Positions 35,152 through 44,673 of a stretch of DNA of 64,000 bases are shown one piece after another. The stretch is taken from assembly GCF_000305785.2 (NCBI RefSeq), contig NC_018868.3, positions 4,076,270 through 4,140,269 of the forward strand, read 5' to 3'. Position numbers and translations under genes: made by a program. Positions within the stretch are counted from its first letter, which is position 1. Every line of letters starts with the position of its first letter. Source of the stretch: Simiduia agarivorans SA1 = DSM 21679. GTDB lineage: Bacteria; Pseudomonadota; Gammaproteobacteria; Pseudomonadales; Cellvibrionaceae. The notes under the pieces were generated by a model that ran no database searches, had not been told where the DNA came from, and saw only the letters and a list, made by a program, of their open reading frames with translations.

Positions 35152-36312
35152 ATGCATTTTGCGCTGACTGAAGAACAACAAATGATCGCCGAAACGGCGC
35201 GGAATTTTGCCACCACCGAGCTGGCGCCGGTGGCGGCCATGCTGGATGAAACCGGCGGCCGCGAGCAGCTGCTCGCTAACCTGAAGCAGCTGGCCGCGTT
35301 GGGTTTCATGGGCCTGAATATCAAAGCCGAATACGGCGGTACCGAAGCCGGTGTGGTGGCTTTCAGCCTGGCCATTACCGAGCTGGCCAAGGCCTGCGCG
35401 TCAACCGCAGTGACTGTGTCGGTGAGCAATATGGTGGCGGAAGTGATTCAGGCCATGGGCACCGAGGCGCAGAAGCAACATTACCTGCCCAGATTATGTG
35501 GCGGTGAATTTTACGCCGGCGGTTTTTGTCTGACCGAAAGTGGTGCCGGTTCGGACCCCGCCGGCATGAAAACCCGGGCGGTGAAAGACGGCGATCATTA
35601 TGTGCTGAGTGGCGCCAAACTCTATATCACCAGCGCCGAGTATGCCGGCGTGTTTGTGGTGTGGGCGGTGACGGATCCGGCCGCAAAAAAAGGTAAAGGC
35701 ATCAGCTGTTTTCTGGTGGATGCCGGCACGCCCGGCCTCACCATCGGTAAGGCCGAACACAAAATGGGCCAGAAGGCGTCGGCCACCAATGAAGTGCATT
35801 TTGACCAGTGCCGGGTGCCGGCCAGCGCCATGTTGGGCGCAGAGAACGATGGTTTCCGCATTGCGGTGGCCGAACTTGCCGGGGGCCGCATTGGTATCGG
35901 CTCGCTGGCCTTGGGCGTTGGTCTGGCGGCCATGGACTACGCCGGCCGCTACATCGCCGAGCGCGAACAGTTCGGCCAGCCACTGATCAATTTCCAGGGC
36001 CTGCAATGGATGCTGGCCGATCGCGCCACCGAACTCGAGGCCGCGCGCTTGTTAGTGATGCAGGCGGCCTGGTTGAAAGAGCAGGGCGCACCTTTTTCCA
36101 AGGCCGCCTCCATGGCTAAACTGTTTGCCTCAGAAAAAGCCAATGAGGCCTGTTACACCGCACTGCAAATGCTGGGCGGTGCGGGTTATCTGAAAGAATA
36201 CCCGGTGGAGCGCATGGCGCGCGATGTGCGCATCACCACCATTTACGAGGGCACCAGCGAAGTGCAGCGTATTGTCATTGCGCGCGAATTAATCAAAGAA
36301 CTTAACCAATAG
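35152..36312 (+). CDS. Acyl-CoA dehydrogenase
   Basis: 386 aa. FAD and substrate motifs are FCLTESGAGSDPAGMKT and the C-terminal MLGGAGYLKEYPVERMARDVRITTIYEGTSEVQR, whose glutamate after Tyr is the catalytic base. The enzyme introduces the 2,3 double bond in an acyl-CoA. It starts after GGGAGCGAG. A hydroxyacyl-CoA dehydrogenase gene follows after 12 bp, so the two form an operon for a short or branched acyl-CoA oxidation step. Confidence 0.93.
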   Translation: MHFALTEEQQMIAETARNFATTELAPVAAMLDETGGREQLLANLKQLAALGFMGLNIKAEYGGTEAGVVAFSLAITELAKACASTAVTVSVSNMVAEVIQAMGTEAQKQHYLPRLCGGEFYAGGFCLTESGAGSDPAGMKTRAVKDGDHYVLSGAKLYITSAEYAGVFVVWAVTDPAAKKGKGISCFLVDAGTPGLTIGKAEHKMGQKASATNEVHFDQCRVPASAMLGAENDGFRIAVAELAGGRIGIGSLALGVGLAAMDYAGRYIAEREQFGQPLINFQGLQWMLADRATELEAARLLVMQAAWLKEQGAPFSKAASMAKLFASEKANEACYTALQMLGGAGYLKEYPVERMARDVRITTIYEGTSEVQRIVIARELIKELNQ

Positions 36313-36324
36313 CGAGAGCGGATA

Positions 36325-37101
36325 ATGGACGTTAAACAAACTGTTGCGCTGGTCACCGGTGGTGGCTCTGGGCTGGGTAAAGCCACCTGTGAACAATTGG
36401 CCGCGGCCGGCGCCAAGGTCTTTATTTTTGACATGAACGCCGAGGCCGCAGCGGCCACAGTAAAAGACCTGGGTGAAGACCGGGCCGGTTTTGCGCAAGT
36501 CAACGTGTCGGATGAAGCCTCAGTACTGGCAGGCTTCGAAGCGCTGAAAGCAAAATTCGGCAAACTGAATATCTGTGTCAACTGCGCAGGCATTGCCACC
36601 GCCGGAAAAATTCTGGATCGCGAAAACAAGGCGCTGCCCTTGGCCGAATTCAGTAAAACCATCAACGTTAATCTGGTGGGCAGTTTTAACGTGGCGCGCG
36701 TTGCGGCGGAGCTGATGGCAGCCAACGAGCCCATGGGCGAGGCAGGTGAGCGCGGCATTATCATCAACACGGCATCCGTGGCGGCGTTTGAAGGCCAGCT
36801 GGGCCAGTGCGCCTATTCCGCCAGTAAGGGTGGCATTGTGGGGATGACACTGCCCATGGCGCGCGATCTGGCCAAGCTTGGCATCCGCGTGAATGCGATT
36901 GCGCCCGGTATCATGGGTACTCCCATGTTGCTGGCCATGCCCGACAACGTGCAGGAGTCGCTGGTGGCGAATATCCAGTTCCCCAAACGCATGGGTTTGC
37001 CGAAAGAATACGGCGATCTGGTAGTGCACCTGGCGTCCAACAGTTACATCAATGGCGAAGTGATTCGTCTGGACGGTGCCATCCGGATGCAGCCCCGCTG
37101 A
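36325..37101 (+). CDS. SDR-type 3-hydroxyacyl-CoA dehydrogenase (HSD10-like)
   Basis: 258 aa SDR with TGGGSGLG (about 11-18), NCAG and catalytic YSASK. The extended match to type II 3-hydroxyacyl-CoA dehydrogenases (SVAAFEGQLGQCAYSASKGGIVGMTLPMARDL, IAPGIMGTPML) is strong. It oxidises 3-hydroxyacyl-CoA to 3-ketoacyl-CoA with NAD+. It is co-oriented with the acyl-CoA dehydrogenase at 12 bp. The hydratase and thiolase for a complete cycle are not adjacent. Confidence 0.9.
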   Translation: MDVKQTVALVTGGGSGLGKATCEQLAAAGAKVFIFDMNAEAAAATVKDLGEDRAGFAQVNVSDEASVLAGFEALKAKFGKLNICVNCAGIATAGKILDRENKALPLAEFSKTINVNLVGSFNVARVAAELMAANEPMGEAGERGIIINTASVAAFEGQLGQCAYSASKGGIVGMTLPMARDLAKLGIRVNAIAPGIMGTPMLLAMPDNVQESLVANIQFPKRMGLPKEYGDLVVHLASNSYINGEVIRLDGAIRMQPR

Positions 37102-37124
37102 GCCCTTGGCGCGGCTAACAACCA

Positions 37125-37206
37125 GGGGTCAGACCCTGCGCCACTTTAGTACCACGGGCCTCGGCCCCAGGTGCTAAAGTGGCACAGGGTCTGACCCCGT
37201 TTTTTT
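37125..37206. repeat. Second GGGGTCAGA palindrome, also a terminator
   Basis: 29-bp arms (37125-37153 and 37170-37198) starting GGGGTCAGACCCTG, with two differences, both G-U compatible. A T run (37200-37206) makes it a terminator for the hydroxyacyl-CoA dehydrogenase gene. It shares the outer GGGGTCAGA ends with the element at 15461-15549, but not the core. Confidence 0.85.
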
Positions 37207-37209
37207 AAA

Positions 37210-39582
37210 TTACGCCCTGAATGCCTGCCCCGAAGAGCCCCGCTGACTTTCCAGCACAATCATCGCTTTGTGCGCCGGAATCGGTTTGCTGAACAGATAG
37301 CCTTGCGCCAGGTCGCAATGATTGGCTTTCAGAAACACCAGCTGTTCGCTGGTTTCCACACCTTCAGCCACCACTTTGAAGCCCAGTTGCCGGGCGAGGA
37401 AAATTATCACCGCCGAGATGTGCATATCGCTTTCATCGTAAGGAATATCTTTGATGAATTCGCGATCTATCTTCAGTGTGTCCACCGGCAGGTTTTTCAG
37501 GTAACTGAGCGAGGAATAACCGGTGCCGAAATCATCGATGGCAATGGATACGCCGAGGGCTTTGACCTTCTCGATGGTTTGCAAGGCCAGCGTGATGTTT
37601 TCCATCAGCAGGGTTTCGGTGATTTCCAGCTCCAGTTGACCCGGTTTGATACCATAGCGATTGATGGTCTGTTGCAAGTAGGTCAGGAAGCTGGGGTGCG
37701 AAAAGTGATCGCTCGCCACATTCACAGAAATCATCACGTCCGGGTACAGGTTCTGCCAGGTTTTCAATTGCCGGCAGGCCGCTTCCAGCATCCATTTGTC
37801 GAGCTGGGATTGCAGGCCGAGATCGGTCATGACTGGTACAAAGTCCTGTGGCGCCAGTACGCCCTTATCGGGATGATCCCATCGGCACAGCGCCTCAAAT
37901 CCCCGGATGGTGGATGACATATCCACTTTTGATTGCAGGTACAACCGGAATTCTTTTTGTTCCAGCGCGCGGTGAATCTCTGCTTCCAGAGAGACTTTCG
38001 AGCGGGAAATGGATTTGAACTCGGGCGTGAACTGCAAAAAGCTGTTGCCACCTTGTTGCTTAGCGCGGTACATGGCAATTTCCGCATTGCGCAACAATTC
38101 CATGGCGCTGGTGCCGTGCTCCAGTGGCGCCATGCCCATGCTCACGGTGATGATCAGCTTTTGTTGTTTGATGATCAGTGGCTGGCGCACCATTTCGGAA
38201 ATTTTATTGATGCGGATTTTCAGGTCGGTGTTGGCGAGGTTGGGAATCAGTACGCCAAAAATATTGCCGGACAAACGGGCGCAGAAATCTTTGTTGCCAA
38301 TTGCCGCTCGAATTCTGTCGGCTACTTTCGAGAGCAACAGGTCGCCACTCTGATGGCCGAGACTGTCATTGATGCGCTGGAACTTATCCACATCGATGAC
38401 CAGAATGGCTGCGCGGTTAATGTCCTGACCGGAATCGAGCAGCTGTTGCACTTCGTACACAAACAGGTTGCGGTTGGGCAAATTGGTCAAAGGGTCGTAC
38501 AGCGCCAGCCGTTCCATTTCGCGCGAGCGGGAATCTGCTGAGCGCGCGGTGGCTTCCAGTTGATAGGTAAGGTCTGCCGCTACTTCGCCCAACAAATCCA
38601 GTTCGTCGATGCGCTTACGGTTGCGACTGCCCAATCGCGCACGGGCCTGATCGAATTGCTGATCGGCCAGCAGGCGCAGGGTATTGATTTGCCGGTACAG
38701 GCGCCGCAGGTGATGGCGGCTCACCAACCAGCTGGCACAAATCACACTCACCAGCACCATCAGCCCAACCACCAATTGCAACTTCAGCAAATCCAGCCGC
38801 CGCGTCAGGTAGGCCTCTTCATCCGTTGCCAGTAGCCAGTGAATATCCGGTGTGCCGGGAATCGGCAGTAGCTTGTGGTGGAAACGGCGGGTGTTAAACG
38901 GGCCGGATTCCGTTTCCAGCAGGGTTTGCAGGTCGCCGGCATCGGAACCCTGGGTGTCGCCCAAGAGCGGGAATACCTGGGTCCATTTGTTACCGGCGTT
39001 AGTTGAGATCAGGTAAATGGTCAGTTCCTGTTCCCGCAACAGATGGCCGGAGATTGCGTCCAGCCGGGTTTCAGACACCATGATGCGCGAAGGCTGTTGA
39101 GGCAGCCGGATAGGGATACCCACGAACTGGGAGCAATAGCTGCTGCATGCGAGTAAAAACTGGGGTGTATTGCTGCGGTAAACGGCGTTGATCCAATCGG
39201 CGTTGATGGCCGCAGGCCACTCCGGGCCGGGGACAATTTCTGCGCTGCCATCCCGGTTGTACAGCTGCAGGCCATCAAAGCCCCCTGCCGTGCGCAGCAG
39301 TGCCCAGTCGTTCAACAGGCTGGCCACTAGGTTGGGTTGCTGGGCTGCGGGCAGCCGGCTGACCCACTGCTGCAACAGGCTGGTATCGCTCTGAAAGCGT
39401 TTGACGAGAGAGGCGTTGAGCTGGTTGGCCAGCTTCAGTTTGGTTTCGGTCAGCTCGGTTTCGCGCAGGCGGTTTTGTTCCTGCCAATGGAAATACAGCA
39501 GTGCCAGCAGCGACAGCGCCAGAAATGCGGTAAGCAAAAGCTGAGCCTTGGTAGCCAGACTAAAAAGCCGGGTGTTGGGCAT
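37210..39582 (-). CDS. Membrane GGDEF/EAL protein, probable c-di-GMP phosphodiesterase
   Basis: 790 aa. A membrane helix (about 10-28), a periplasmic sensor segment (to about 265), a second helix (LVVGLMVLVSVICASWLVS), then a GGDEF domain and a C-terminal EAL domain. The GGDEF active-site loop reads RLSGNIFGVL, so cyclase residues are lost. The EAL domain keeps FEALCRWDHP, ETLL, DDFGTGYSSLSYLK, KIDREFI and AEGVET, so c-di-GMP breakdown is the likely output. Its stop lies just past a palindromic terminator. Confidence 0.9.
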   Translation of the reverse strand: MPNTRLFSLATKAQLLLTAFLALSLLALLYFHWQEQNRLRETELTETKLKLANQLNASLVKRFQSDTSLLQQWVSRLPAAQQPNLVASLLNDWALLRTAGGFDGLQLYNRDGSAEIVPGPEWPAAINADWINAVYRSNTPQFLLACSSYCSQFVGIPIRLPQQPSRIMVSETRLDAISGHLLREQELTIYLISTNAGNKWTQVFPLLGDTQGSDAGDLQTLLETESGPFNTRRFHHKLLPIPGTPDIHWLLATDEEAYLTRRLDLLKLQLVVGLMVLVSVICASWLVSRHHLRRLYRQINTLRLLADQQFDQARARLGSRNRKRIDELDLLGEVAADLTYQLEATARSADSRSREMERLALYDPLTNLPNRNLFVYEVQQLLDSGQDINRAAILVIDVDKFQRINDSLGHQSGDLLLSKVADRIRAAIGNKDFCARLSGNIFGVLIPNLANTDLKIRINKISEMVRQPLIIKQQKLIITVSMGMAPLEHGTSAMELLRNAEIAMYRAKQQGGNSFLQFTPEFKSISRSKVSLEAEIHRALEQKEFRLYLQSKVDMSSTIRGFEALCRWDHPDKGVLAPQDFVPVMTDLGLQSQLDKWMLEAACRQLKTWQNLYPDVMISVNVASDHFSHPSFLTYLQQTINRYGIKPGQLELEITETLLMENITLALQTIEKVKALGVSIAIDDFGTGYSSLSYLKNLPVDTLKIDREFIKDIPYDESDMHISAVIIFLARQLGFKVVAEGVETSEQLVFLKANHCDLAQGYLFSKPIPAHKAMIVLESQRGSSGQAFRA

Positions 39583-39652
39583 GGGTCATCCTAGGGGAAC
39601 AGTGACCTGAGTATACAGCATGGGAGCGGTGGCAAAAGGCCCGGGACTTTCT

Positions 39653-40852
39653 TTATTGCGTTCTCAATACCAACCACAATCCGGCAAGCAAAAATAAGCC
39701 CGCGGCACAGAACATGACCCAGGTTCCGCCCAGCAATGCCAGTAATGCCCCCACCACCGCCATGATCACATTGGCCAGGCAAAAATTGGTGGTGAGCAAC
39801 CCCATGATCCGGCCTTGGCCATAGTGGCCAAAATGGGTGGACATGAACGCCGGAAAAATCCCGTTCTCCAATGCAATGGTGGCGCCCATCAGCATAAACA
39901 GGAGTAAACACAGCCAGGCGGCCGACAGGGGCAGCAGGCCGGTGGCAATGCCCAGAATGACCACGCAGGCCAGGATGATTTGCCGTTCGGTACCAAAGCG
40001 CGACAGCCAGCCGACCCAGAACGCACTGGTAATAATCATGGTGAGCGACAGGCTGACCGACAGCCAGGCGATTGCCTGCGGGCCATAGCCGAAGGCCTCC
40101 ACCAGCCACAAGGGAAAATATTCGTAGAAGGTGTTGAGTGCCAGCGAAAAAATAAAATGGAACACAATCAGCGGCCGGATACTGGGGTCTTTTAACAAGC
40201 CGATGGAGTTGTTTTCCTTCAGACTTTTCAGCCAATGCCCCGGCTGTGGCGCGGTGGTATCGGCATCCAGTCCCCACCACACCACCAGCAGGCAGACCAG
40301 CACAGTAATGGCGGCGGCTTCAAAAGCGGCATGAACGCCAAAAGGCATCAGGTAGCCGCCTGCAATGGGCCCCACCAGCCAGCCGGCGTAGGTGGCAGCA
40401 AATACCAGCGACAAGCTGCGTTTGCGATCGATGGCGGGGTGCAGATCAACGGCGATGGCGCGGGCGATGGAGATGTTGCCCTCGCAGATGCCGGTCACCA
40501 GGCGCATCAGCGCAAAGGCCATAAAGCTTTCTTCGATCAACGCCCACACGGTACCCAGGTAGGCGATGGCCGCGATGGCGAGGGTGATACTGAGTACGCG
40601 CTTGCGGCCGTATAAATCCGACAAAGCGCCAATGAACGAGCCGCCGATCAGCAGCCCCAGAGGATAGAGCGCCAAAATGATACCGAGCAGGATTTTGGGG
40701 TGTATGCCGGCGTACTGTGTCAGCGCCGGGCTGCTGGCGGGATCGAGAAAGTAAGGGGCGAGAATCGGGTAGGGCAAGGCGATACCCACGGTACCGATAA
40801 ACGACACCAGCATTACCGCGGCCAGCGCGCTCTTAGTATGGGTATAGCGGGT
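39653..40852 (-). CDS. Major facilitator superfamily transporter
   Basis: 399 aa from the ATG after GGAGAAGGG. Twelve hydrophobic segments; the loop motif GALSDLYGRKRVLS after helix 2 is the MFS A-motif. Drug:H+ antiporter-like, substrate unknown. It follows the amidohydrolase gene on the same strand but a strong terminator separates them. Confidence 0.88.
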   Translation of the reverse strand, partial: TRYTHTKSALAAVMLVSFIGTVGIALPYPILAPYFLDPASSPALTQYAGIHPKILLGIILALYPLGLLIGGSFIGALSDLYGRKRVLSITLAIAAIAYLGTVWALIEESFMAFALMRLVTGICEGNISIARAIAVDLHPAIDRKRSLSLVFAATYAGWLVGPIAGGYLMPFGVHAAFEAAAITVLVCLLVVWWGLDADTTAPQPGHWLKSLKENNSIGLLKDPSIRPLIVFHFIFSLALNTFYEYFPLWLVEAFGYGPQAIAWLSVSLSLTMIITSAFWVGWLSRFGTERQIILACVVILGIATGLLPLSAAWLCLLLFMLMGATIALENGIFPAFMSTHFGHYGQGRIMGLLTTNFCLANVIMAVVGALLALLGGTWVMFCAAGLFLLAGLWLVLRTQ

Positions 40853-40870
40853 CATCCCTTCTCCAGAATA

Positions 40871-40914
40871 AAAAACCGTCGGCCCGCATCCTGAGTCAGG
40901 ACGCGGGCCGACGG
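40871..40914 (-). terminator. Strong terminator of the amidohydrolase gene
   Basis: A 12-bp perfect stem (40876-40887 with 40903-40914) plus an inner CCTGA/TCAGG stem, and on the minus strand a run of Ts (40875 downwards). It lies between the amidohydrolase stop and the MFS start. Confidence 0.9.
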
Positions 40915-40938
40915 CCATAGGTTAATGCAAGCGGTAGT

Positions 40939-42240
40939 TTACCGTGCTTTGCCACCCTGTTTGTAAACTATGCCGCTTTTCATCACAAAGTCTATGTTCT
41001 GCAGCAGCGCAATATCCTTCAGCGGATCGCCCTTAACAGCCACAACATCGGCCCACTTTCCCGGGCTCAGGCTGCCGGCTTCGTCAGTGATGCCAAGCAG
41101 CTGGGCCGTGGACCATGTGGCTGATTGAATGGCGGCCATCGGCGGCATACCGGCTTCTACCATGTAGCCGAATTCCTTGGCATTTTCACCGTGAGGAAAT
41201 ACGCCCGCATCGGTGCCAAAGGCGATTTTTACGCCGGCTTTGTAAGCCTTGGCAAAGGTACCCTGGATTTGTGGGCCAATGGCTTTGGCCTTGGGTACGA
41301 CCACCGGCGGGAAGTAGCCATCGATGGCGGCTTTATCGGCAACGAATTTGCCGGCGCTGATAGTGGGTACATACCAGGTGCCGTGTTTTTTGAACAGCTT
41401 GATGGTTTCCCGGTCCATGTAGGTGCCGTGTTCAATAGAGTCTACGCCCGCGCGAATCGCGCGCTTCATGCCTTCGGCACCGTGGGCATGCACGGCCACG
41501 GTCATGCCATAGTCTTTGGCGGTTTTAACAATGGCTTCTACTTCATCCTCAAAAAACTGCGGGTTCTGGCCGTTTTTTGCCATGCTCAGGACGCCACCCG
41601 TGGCGGTAATTTTGATCAGGTCCGAGCCTTCTTTGTAACGCTGGCGCACGGCTTCACGGGCATCGGCAATGCCATTGATCACGCCTTCCTTGGGGCCGGG
41701 GTGGCCCATCAGCTTGTGACTGTGGCCGTTGGTGGGGTCTGCGTGGCCGCCCGTGGTGGCGATGGATTTGCCGGCGGTGTAAATGCGCGGGCCGGTGATA
41801 ATGCCCTGTTTAATGGCGTTGCGCAGTGACACGGTAACCCGGTCTGTATCGCCCAGGTCGCGCACGGTGGTAAAACCGGCCAGTAAGGTTTTTTCAGCAA
41901 AGCCCACTGATCGGTAGGCGTAGTCGGCGGCGTTCAACTGGAAGCCTTCGGAGTAGGCTTTGGGATTCATCTGGTCGCTCAGGTGCGTGTGCATGTCCAT
42001 GAATCCGGGCATGACCGTGTGCGCCCGTAAATCGATGACCTGATCGGCCGGGCCGGCTTGTGTGTAGCCGCTCTCCAGTTTGACCACCAGACCATTGGCG
42101 ATGCGAAGGGTTTGTTCGGTGAGGACGGTGCCTTCTTCCGTGTCGATCAGTTTACCGGCGTGGATCAGGGTGTCGGCGGATGCATGGGCAGCGACGGCGA
42201 GGCCGGCTGCAAAGCCCAGTCTCTGAAGAATGCGGATCAT
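40939..42240 (-). CDS. Secreted amidohydrolase (Xaa-Pro dipeptidase/imidazolonepropionase-like)
   Basis: 433 aa with signal peptide (about 1-22). The metal-dependent hydrolase pattern is complete: [12 protein letters not shown], lysine in [30 protein letters not shown] and [11 protein letters not shown]. Proteins of this type in gammaproteobacteria are mostly exported dipeptidases or prolidase-like enzymes; exact substrate unknown. It could feed the adjacent MFS transporter, but that is only position. Confidence 0.88.
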   Translation of the reverse strand: MIRILQRLGFAAGLAVAAHASADTLIHAGKLIDTEEGTVLTEQTLRIANGLVVKLESGYTQAGPADQVIDLRAHTVMPGFMDMHTHLSDQMNPKAYSEGFQLNAADYAYRSVGFAEKTLLAGFTTVRDLGDTDRVTVSLRNAIKQGIITGPRIYTAGKSIATTGGHADPTNGHSHKLMGHPGPKEGVINGIADAREAVRQRYKEGSDLIKITATGGVLSMAKNGQNPQFFEDEVEAIVKTAKDYGMTVAVHAHGAEGMKRAIRAGVDSIEHGTYMDRETIKLFKKHGTWYVPTISAGKFVADKAAIDGYFPPVVVPKAKAIGPQIQGTFAKAYKAGVKIAFGTDAGVFPHGENAKEFGYMVEAGMPPMAAIQSATWSTAQLLGITDEAGSLSPGKWADVVAVKGDPLKDIALLQNIDFVMKSGIVYKQGGKAR

Positions 42241-42508
42241 GATGCTTCTCTCTTGATGTTATTTTGGCCAAGTGCATGAGTGTAGACGGCCGGGGCCCTG
42301 AGGCCCAGACACTGAGCGGGATCAGGTGAGTGGATTACGGGATAATTTCGGCTTATTGATTAAAATTTAGTCTATCTTGCGGAATCCGCGACAAAGCGCT
42401 GTTTTATGGCTGGTCGGTCATTATAATAGCGGGCTGATTGACGTCGCCGGGCCGCTGTTGCCTGGCGTGACTGGGGCCCAGCCCTTTGGCGTATACAGGA
42501 TAAAAGCC

Positions 42509-43699
42509 ATGATCATTAAACCCAAAGTCCGTGGATTTATTTGCACCAACGCGCACCCGCAGGGTTGCGCTGCCCATGTGCAGGAGCAAATTGATTTCAT
42601 CAAGGCCCAGGGTGCCATCGAAGGTGGTCCGAAAAATGTGTTAGTTATTGGTTGCTCAACCGGCTACGGTTTGGCGTCGCGCATCACCGCCGCTTTTGGC
42701 AGTGGCGCCAAGACCATCGGCGTGGCCTTTGAAAAAGCCCCCACCGACCGTAAAACGGCCAGTGCGGGTTACTACAATACCGCCGCTTTTCACGCGGCCG
42801 CAAAACAGGCCGGCCTGTTTGCACTCAGTATCAACGGCGATGCGTTCAGCGATGAAATCAAAGCCCAGACCCTGGCCGCGGTCAAAGAGCACATGGGCAA
42901 GGTGGATCTGGTGGTTTACTCGCTGGCGTCGCCCCGTCGCACCGATCCCAAAACCGGTACGCTTTATTCTTCAGTGTTGAAGCCCATTGGCAAAGGCTAC
43001 ACCGCCAAAAACCTCAATACCGACACACTGAAAATTGCCGATATCACCGTAGAGCCTGCGAGCGAAGAAGAAATCGCCAATACCGTGAAGGTCATGGGTG
43101 GCGAAGATTGGGAACTGTGGATTGACGCGTTGCAGCAAGAAGGCCTCCTGGCCGATAACTGCCGCACGGTGGCTTACACCTACCTGGGCGAAAAGCTCAC
43201 CTGGCCCATTTACGGGCACGCCACCATCGGTAAAGCCAAAGAAGATCTGGATCGCGCTGCCAAAGCACTCAATGAGCGCATGGCGTCGGTGCAGGGCAAG
43301 GCCAATGTGGCGGTACTGAAAGCACTGGTGACCCAGTCATCGTCGGCAATTCCGATTATGCCGTTGTACATTTCGCTGGTGTACAAGGTAATGAAGGAAG
43401 AGGGCACCCACGAAGGGTGTATCGAGCAGCTTTATCGCCTGTTTACCGAAGGGCTCTATACCGGCTCGCCACGCCTTGACGACACCAATCGTTTGCGCAT
43501 GGATAACCTGGAACTCAAACCGGAAACCCAGCAAAAAATCGAGGCGCTGTGGCCACAGGTGACCGAAGAAAACCTGTTCGATATTACCGATTACAAAGGC
43601 TACAACGACGATTTTCTGCGTTTGTTCGGTTTCGGGTTTGACGCGATCGATTACGATGCAGAAACCGACCCGATGGTGCCTGCACCGTTCGTTGGTTAA
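42509..43699 (+). CDS. fabV: Trans-2-enoyl-ACP/CoA reductase FabV
   Basis: 396 aa from MIIKPKVRGFICTNAHPQGC, the standard FabV start and length. The NADH-binding motif GCSTGYG (49-55), YSLASPRR and the YX8K active site in IYGHATIGKAK are present. FabV reduces enoyl-ACP in fatty-acid synthesis and is often triclosan-resistant. An upstream in-frame extension to 42377 lacks a ribosome site. Confidence 0.95.
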   Translation: MIIKPKVRGFICTNAHPQGCAAHVQEQIDFIKAQGAIEGGPKNVLVIGCSTGYGLASRITAAFGSGAKTIGVAFEKAPTDRKTASAGYYNTAAFHAAAKQAGLFALSINGDAFSDEIKAQTLAAVKEHMGKVDLVVYSLASPRRTDPKTGTLYSSVLKPIGKGYTAKNLNTDTLKIADITVEPASEEEIANTVKVMGGEDWELWIDALQQEGLLADNCRTVAYTYLGEKLTWPIYGHATIGKAKEDLDRAAKALNERMASVQGKANVAVLKALVTQSSSAIPIMPLYISLVYKVMKEEGTHEGCIEQLYRLFTEGLYTGSPRLDDTNRLRMDNLELKPETQQKIEALWPQVTEENLFDITDYKGYNDDFLRLFGFGFDAIDYDAETDPMVPAPFVG

Positions 43700-43770
43700 C
43701 TCCACGCGGCGATGGTGCTCTGGCGCTGTCGCTGTCTATTGCAGTGCGTTAACCGGCAGAGGAAACCTGC

Positions 43771-44673
43771 ATGGCGCAACTGGCTCAGCAGTTAGTTGAA
43801 TTCCCTCTGACCCAGGGGGCGCTCGTCACTCTTGTCCCCGGCGTTCGACGGCTGGTGGCGCACAATGCGGGTCCGATGACCGGGCCCGGCACCAATTGTT
43901 ATATTCTCGGCCAGCAATCACTGACGGTCATCGATCCCGGGCCGGTTGATGAGCGTCTGTTGGATGCAATCCAGTCGGCTGGCCGGGTGGCACAAATACT
44001 GGTGACCCACACGCACAGAGATCACTCGCCCGCCGCCATGGCCTTATCGGCCCGCACCGGGGCGCCGGTGTTAGGCGCGTTGATTGACGACGATGGGCAT
44101 CAGGACAAGTTCTGTCAGCCGCACCAGGCGTTGGAAGACGGCCTGTGGATTGACGGCGGTGAATCGCCGGTTCAGGCGGTGCACACGCCGGGGCATGTGG
44201 GAAACCACTATTGTTTCTGGCACCCTGAATCGGGCCTGATGTTCACGGGTGATCATGTGATGCAGGGCGCAACCGTGGTGATCATTCCCCCCAGTGGCGA
44301 TATGGGCGCCTACATTCGCAGTGTACAAAAGCTGAAAGCATTTCCCGTGCGCTACCTTGCGCCAGGTCATGGTCACCTGATGGCCGATGTGAATAATTAT
44401 CTCGATCGTCTGGTGACCCATCGGTTGGCACGGGAATCGAAAGTTATCGACGCGCTGGCTGCCTGCCCTGCGCCTGCAACCCTCGAACAGCTGACGCCGA
44501 TGGCCTATGACGATGTAGATGAAAGTCTGTACCCGGTGGCGGCATTTTCCCTGTGGGCGCACTTGCGCAAATTGCAGGAGGATCAGCGGGTTGAAGAATA
44601 TTGCGAAGGGCATTGGTTATACGACAAGGCCCGCTGGTCATTGGTGACACAAGACAAGGACTCCCCGACATGA
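43771..44673 (+). CDS. MBL-fold metal-dependent hydrolase (glyoxalase II/LACTB2-like)
   Basis: 300 aa. Zinc motif THTHRDHSP, then HTPGHVGNH, FTGDHV and APGHGH complete the metallo-beta-lactamase ligand set. A C-terminal winged-helix-like part resembles LACTB2, which in relatives acts on RNA or thioesters. Start follows CAGAGG. The stop overlaps the start of tas (ATGA), so the two are translationally coupled. Confidence 0.88.
   Translation: MAQLAQQLVEFPLTQGALVTLVPGVRRLVAHNAGPMTGPGTNCYILGQQSLTVIDPGPVDERLLDAIQSAGRVAQILVTHTHRDHSPAAMALSARTGAPVLGALIDDDGHQDKFCQPHQALEDGLWIDGGESPVQAVHTPGHVGNHYCFWHPESGLMFTGDHVMQGATVVIIPPSGDMGAYIRSVQKLKAFPVRYLAPGHGHLMADVNNYLDRLVTHRLARESKVIDALAACPAPATLEQLTPMAYDDVDESLYPVAAFSLWAHLRKLQEDQRVEEYCEGHWLYDKARWSLVTQDKDSPT

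Noticed and set aside
40871..40914. The long hairpin as an operator for the MFS gene
   Set aside because: The T run on the minus strand and its place after the amidohydrolase stop make a terminator the simpler reading.
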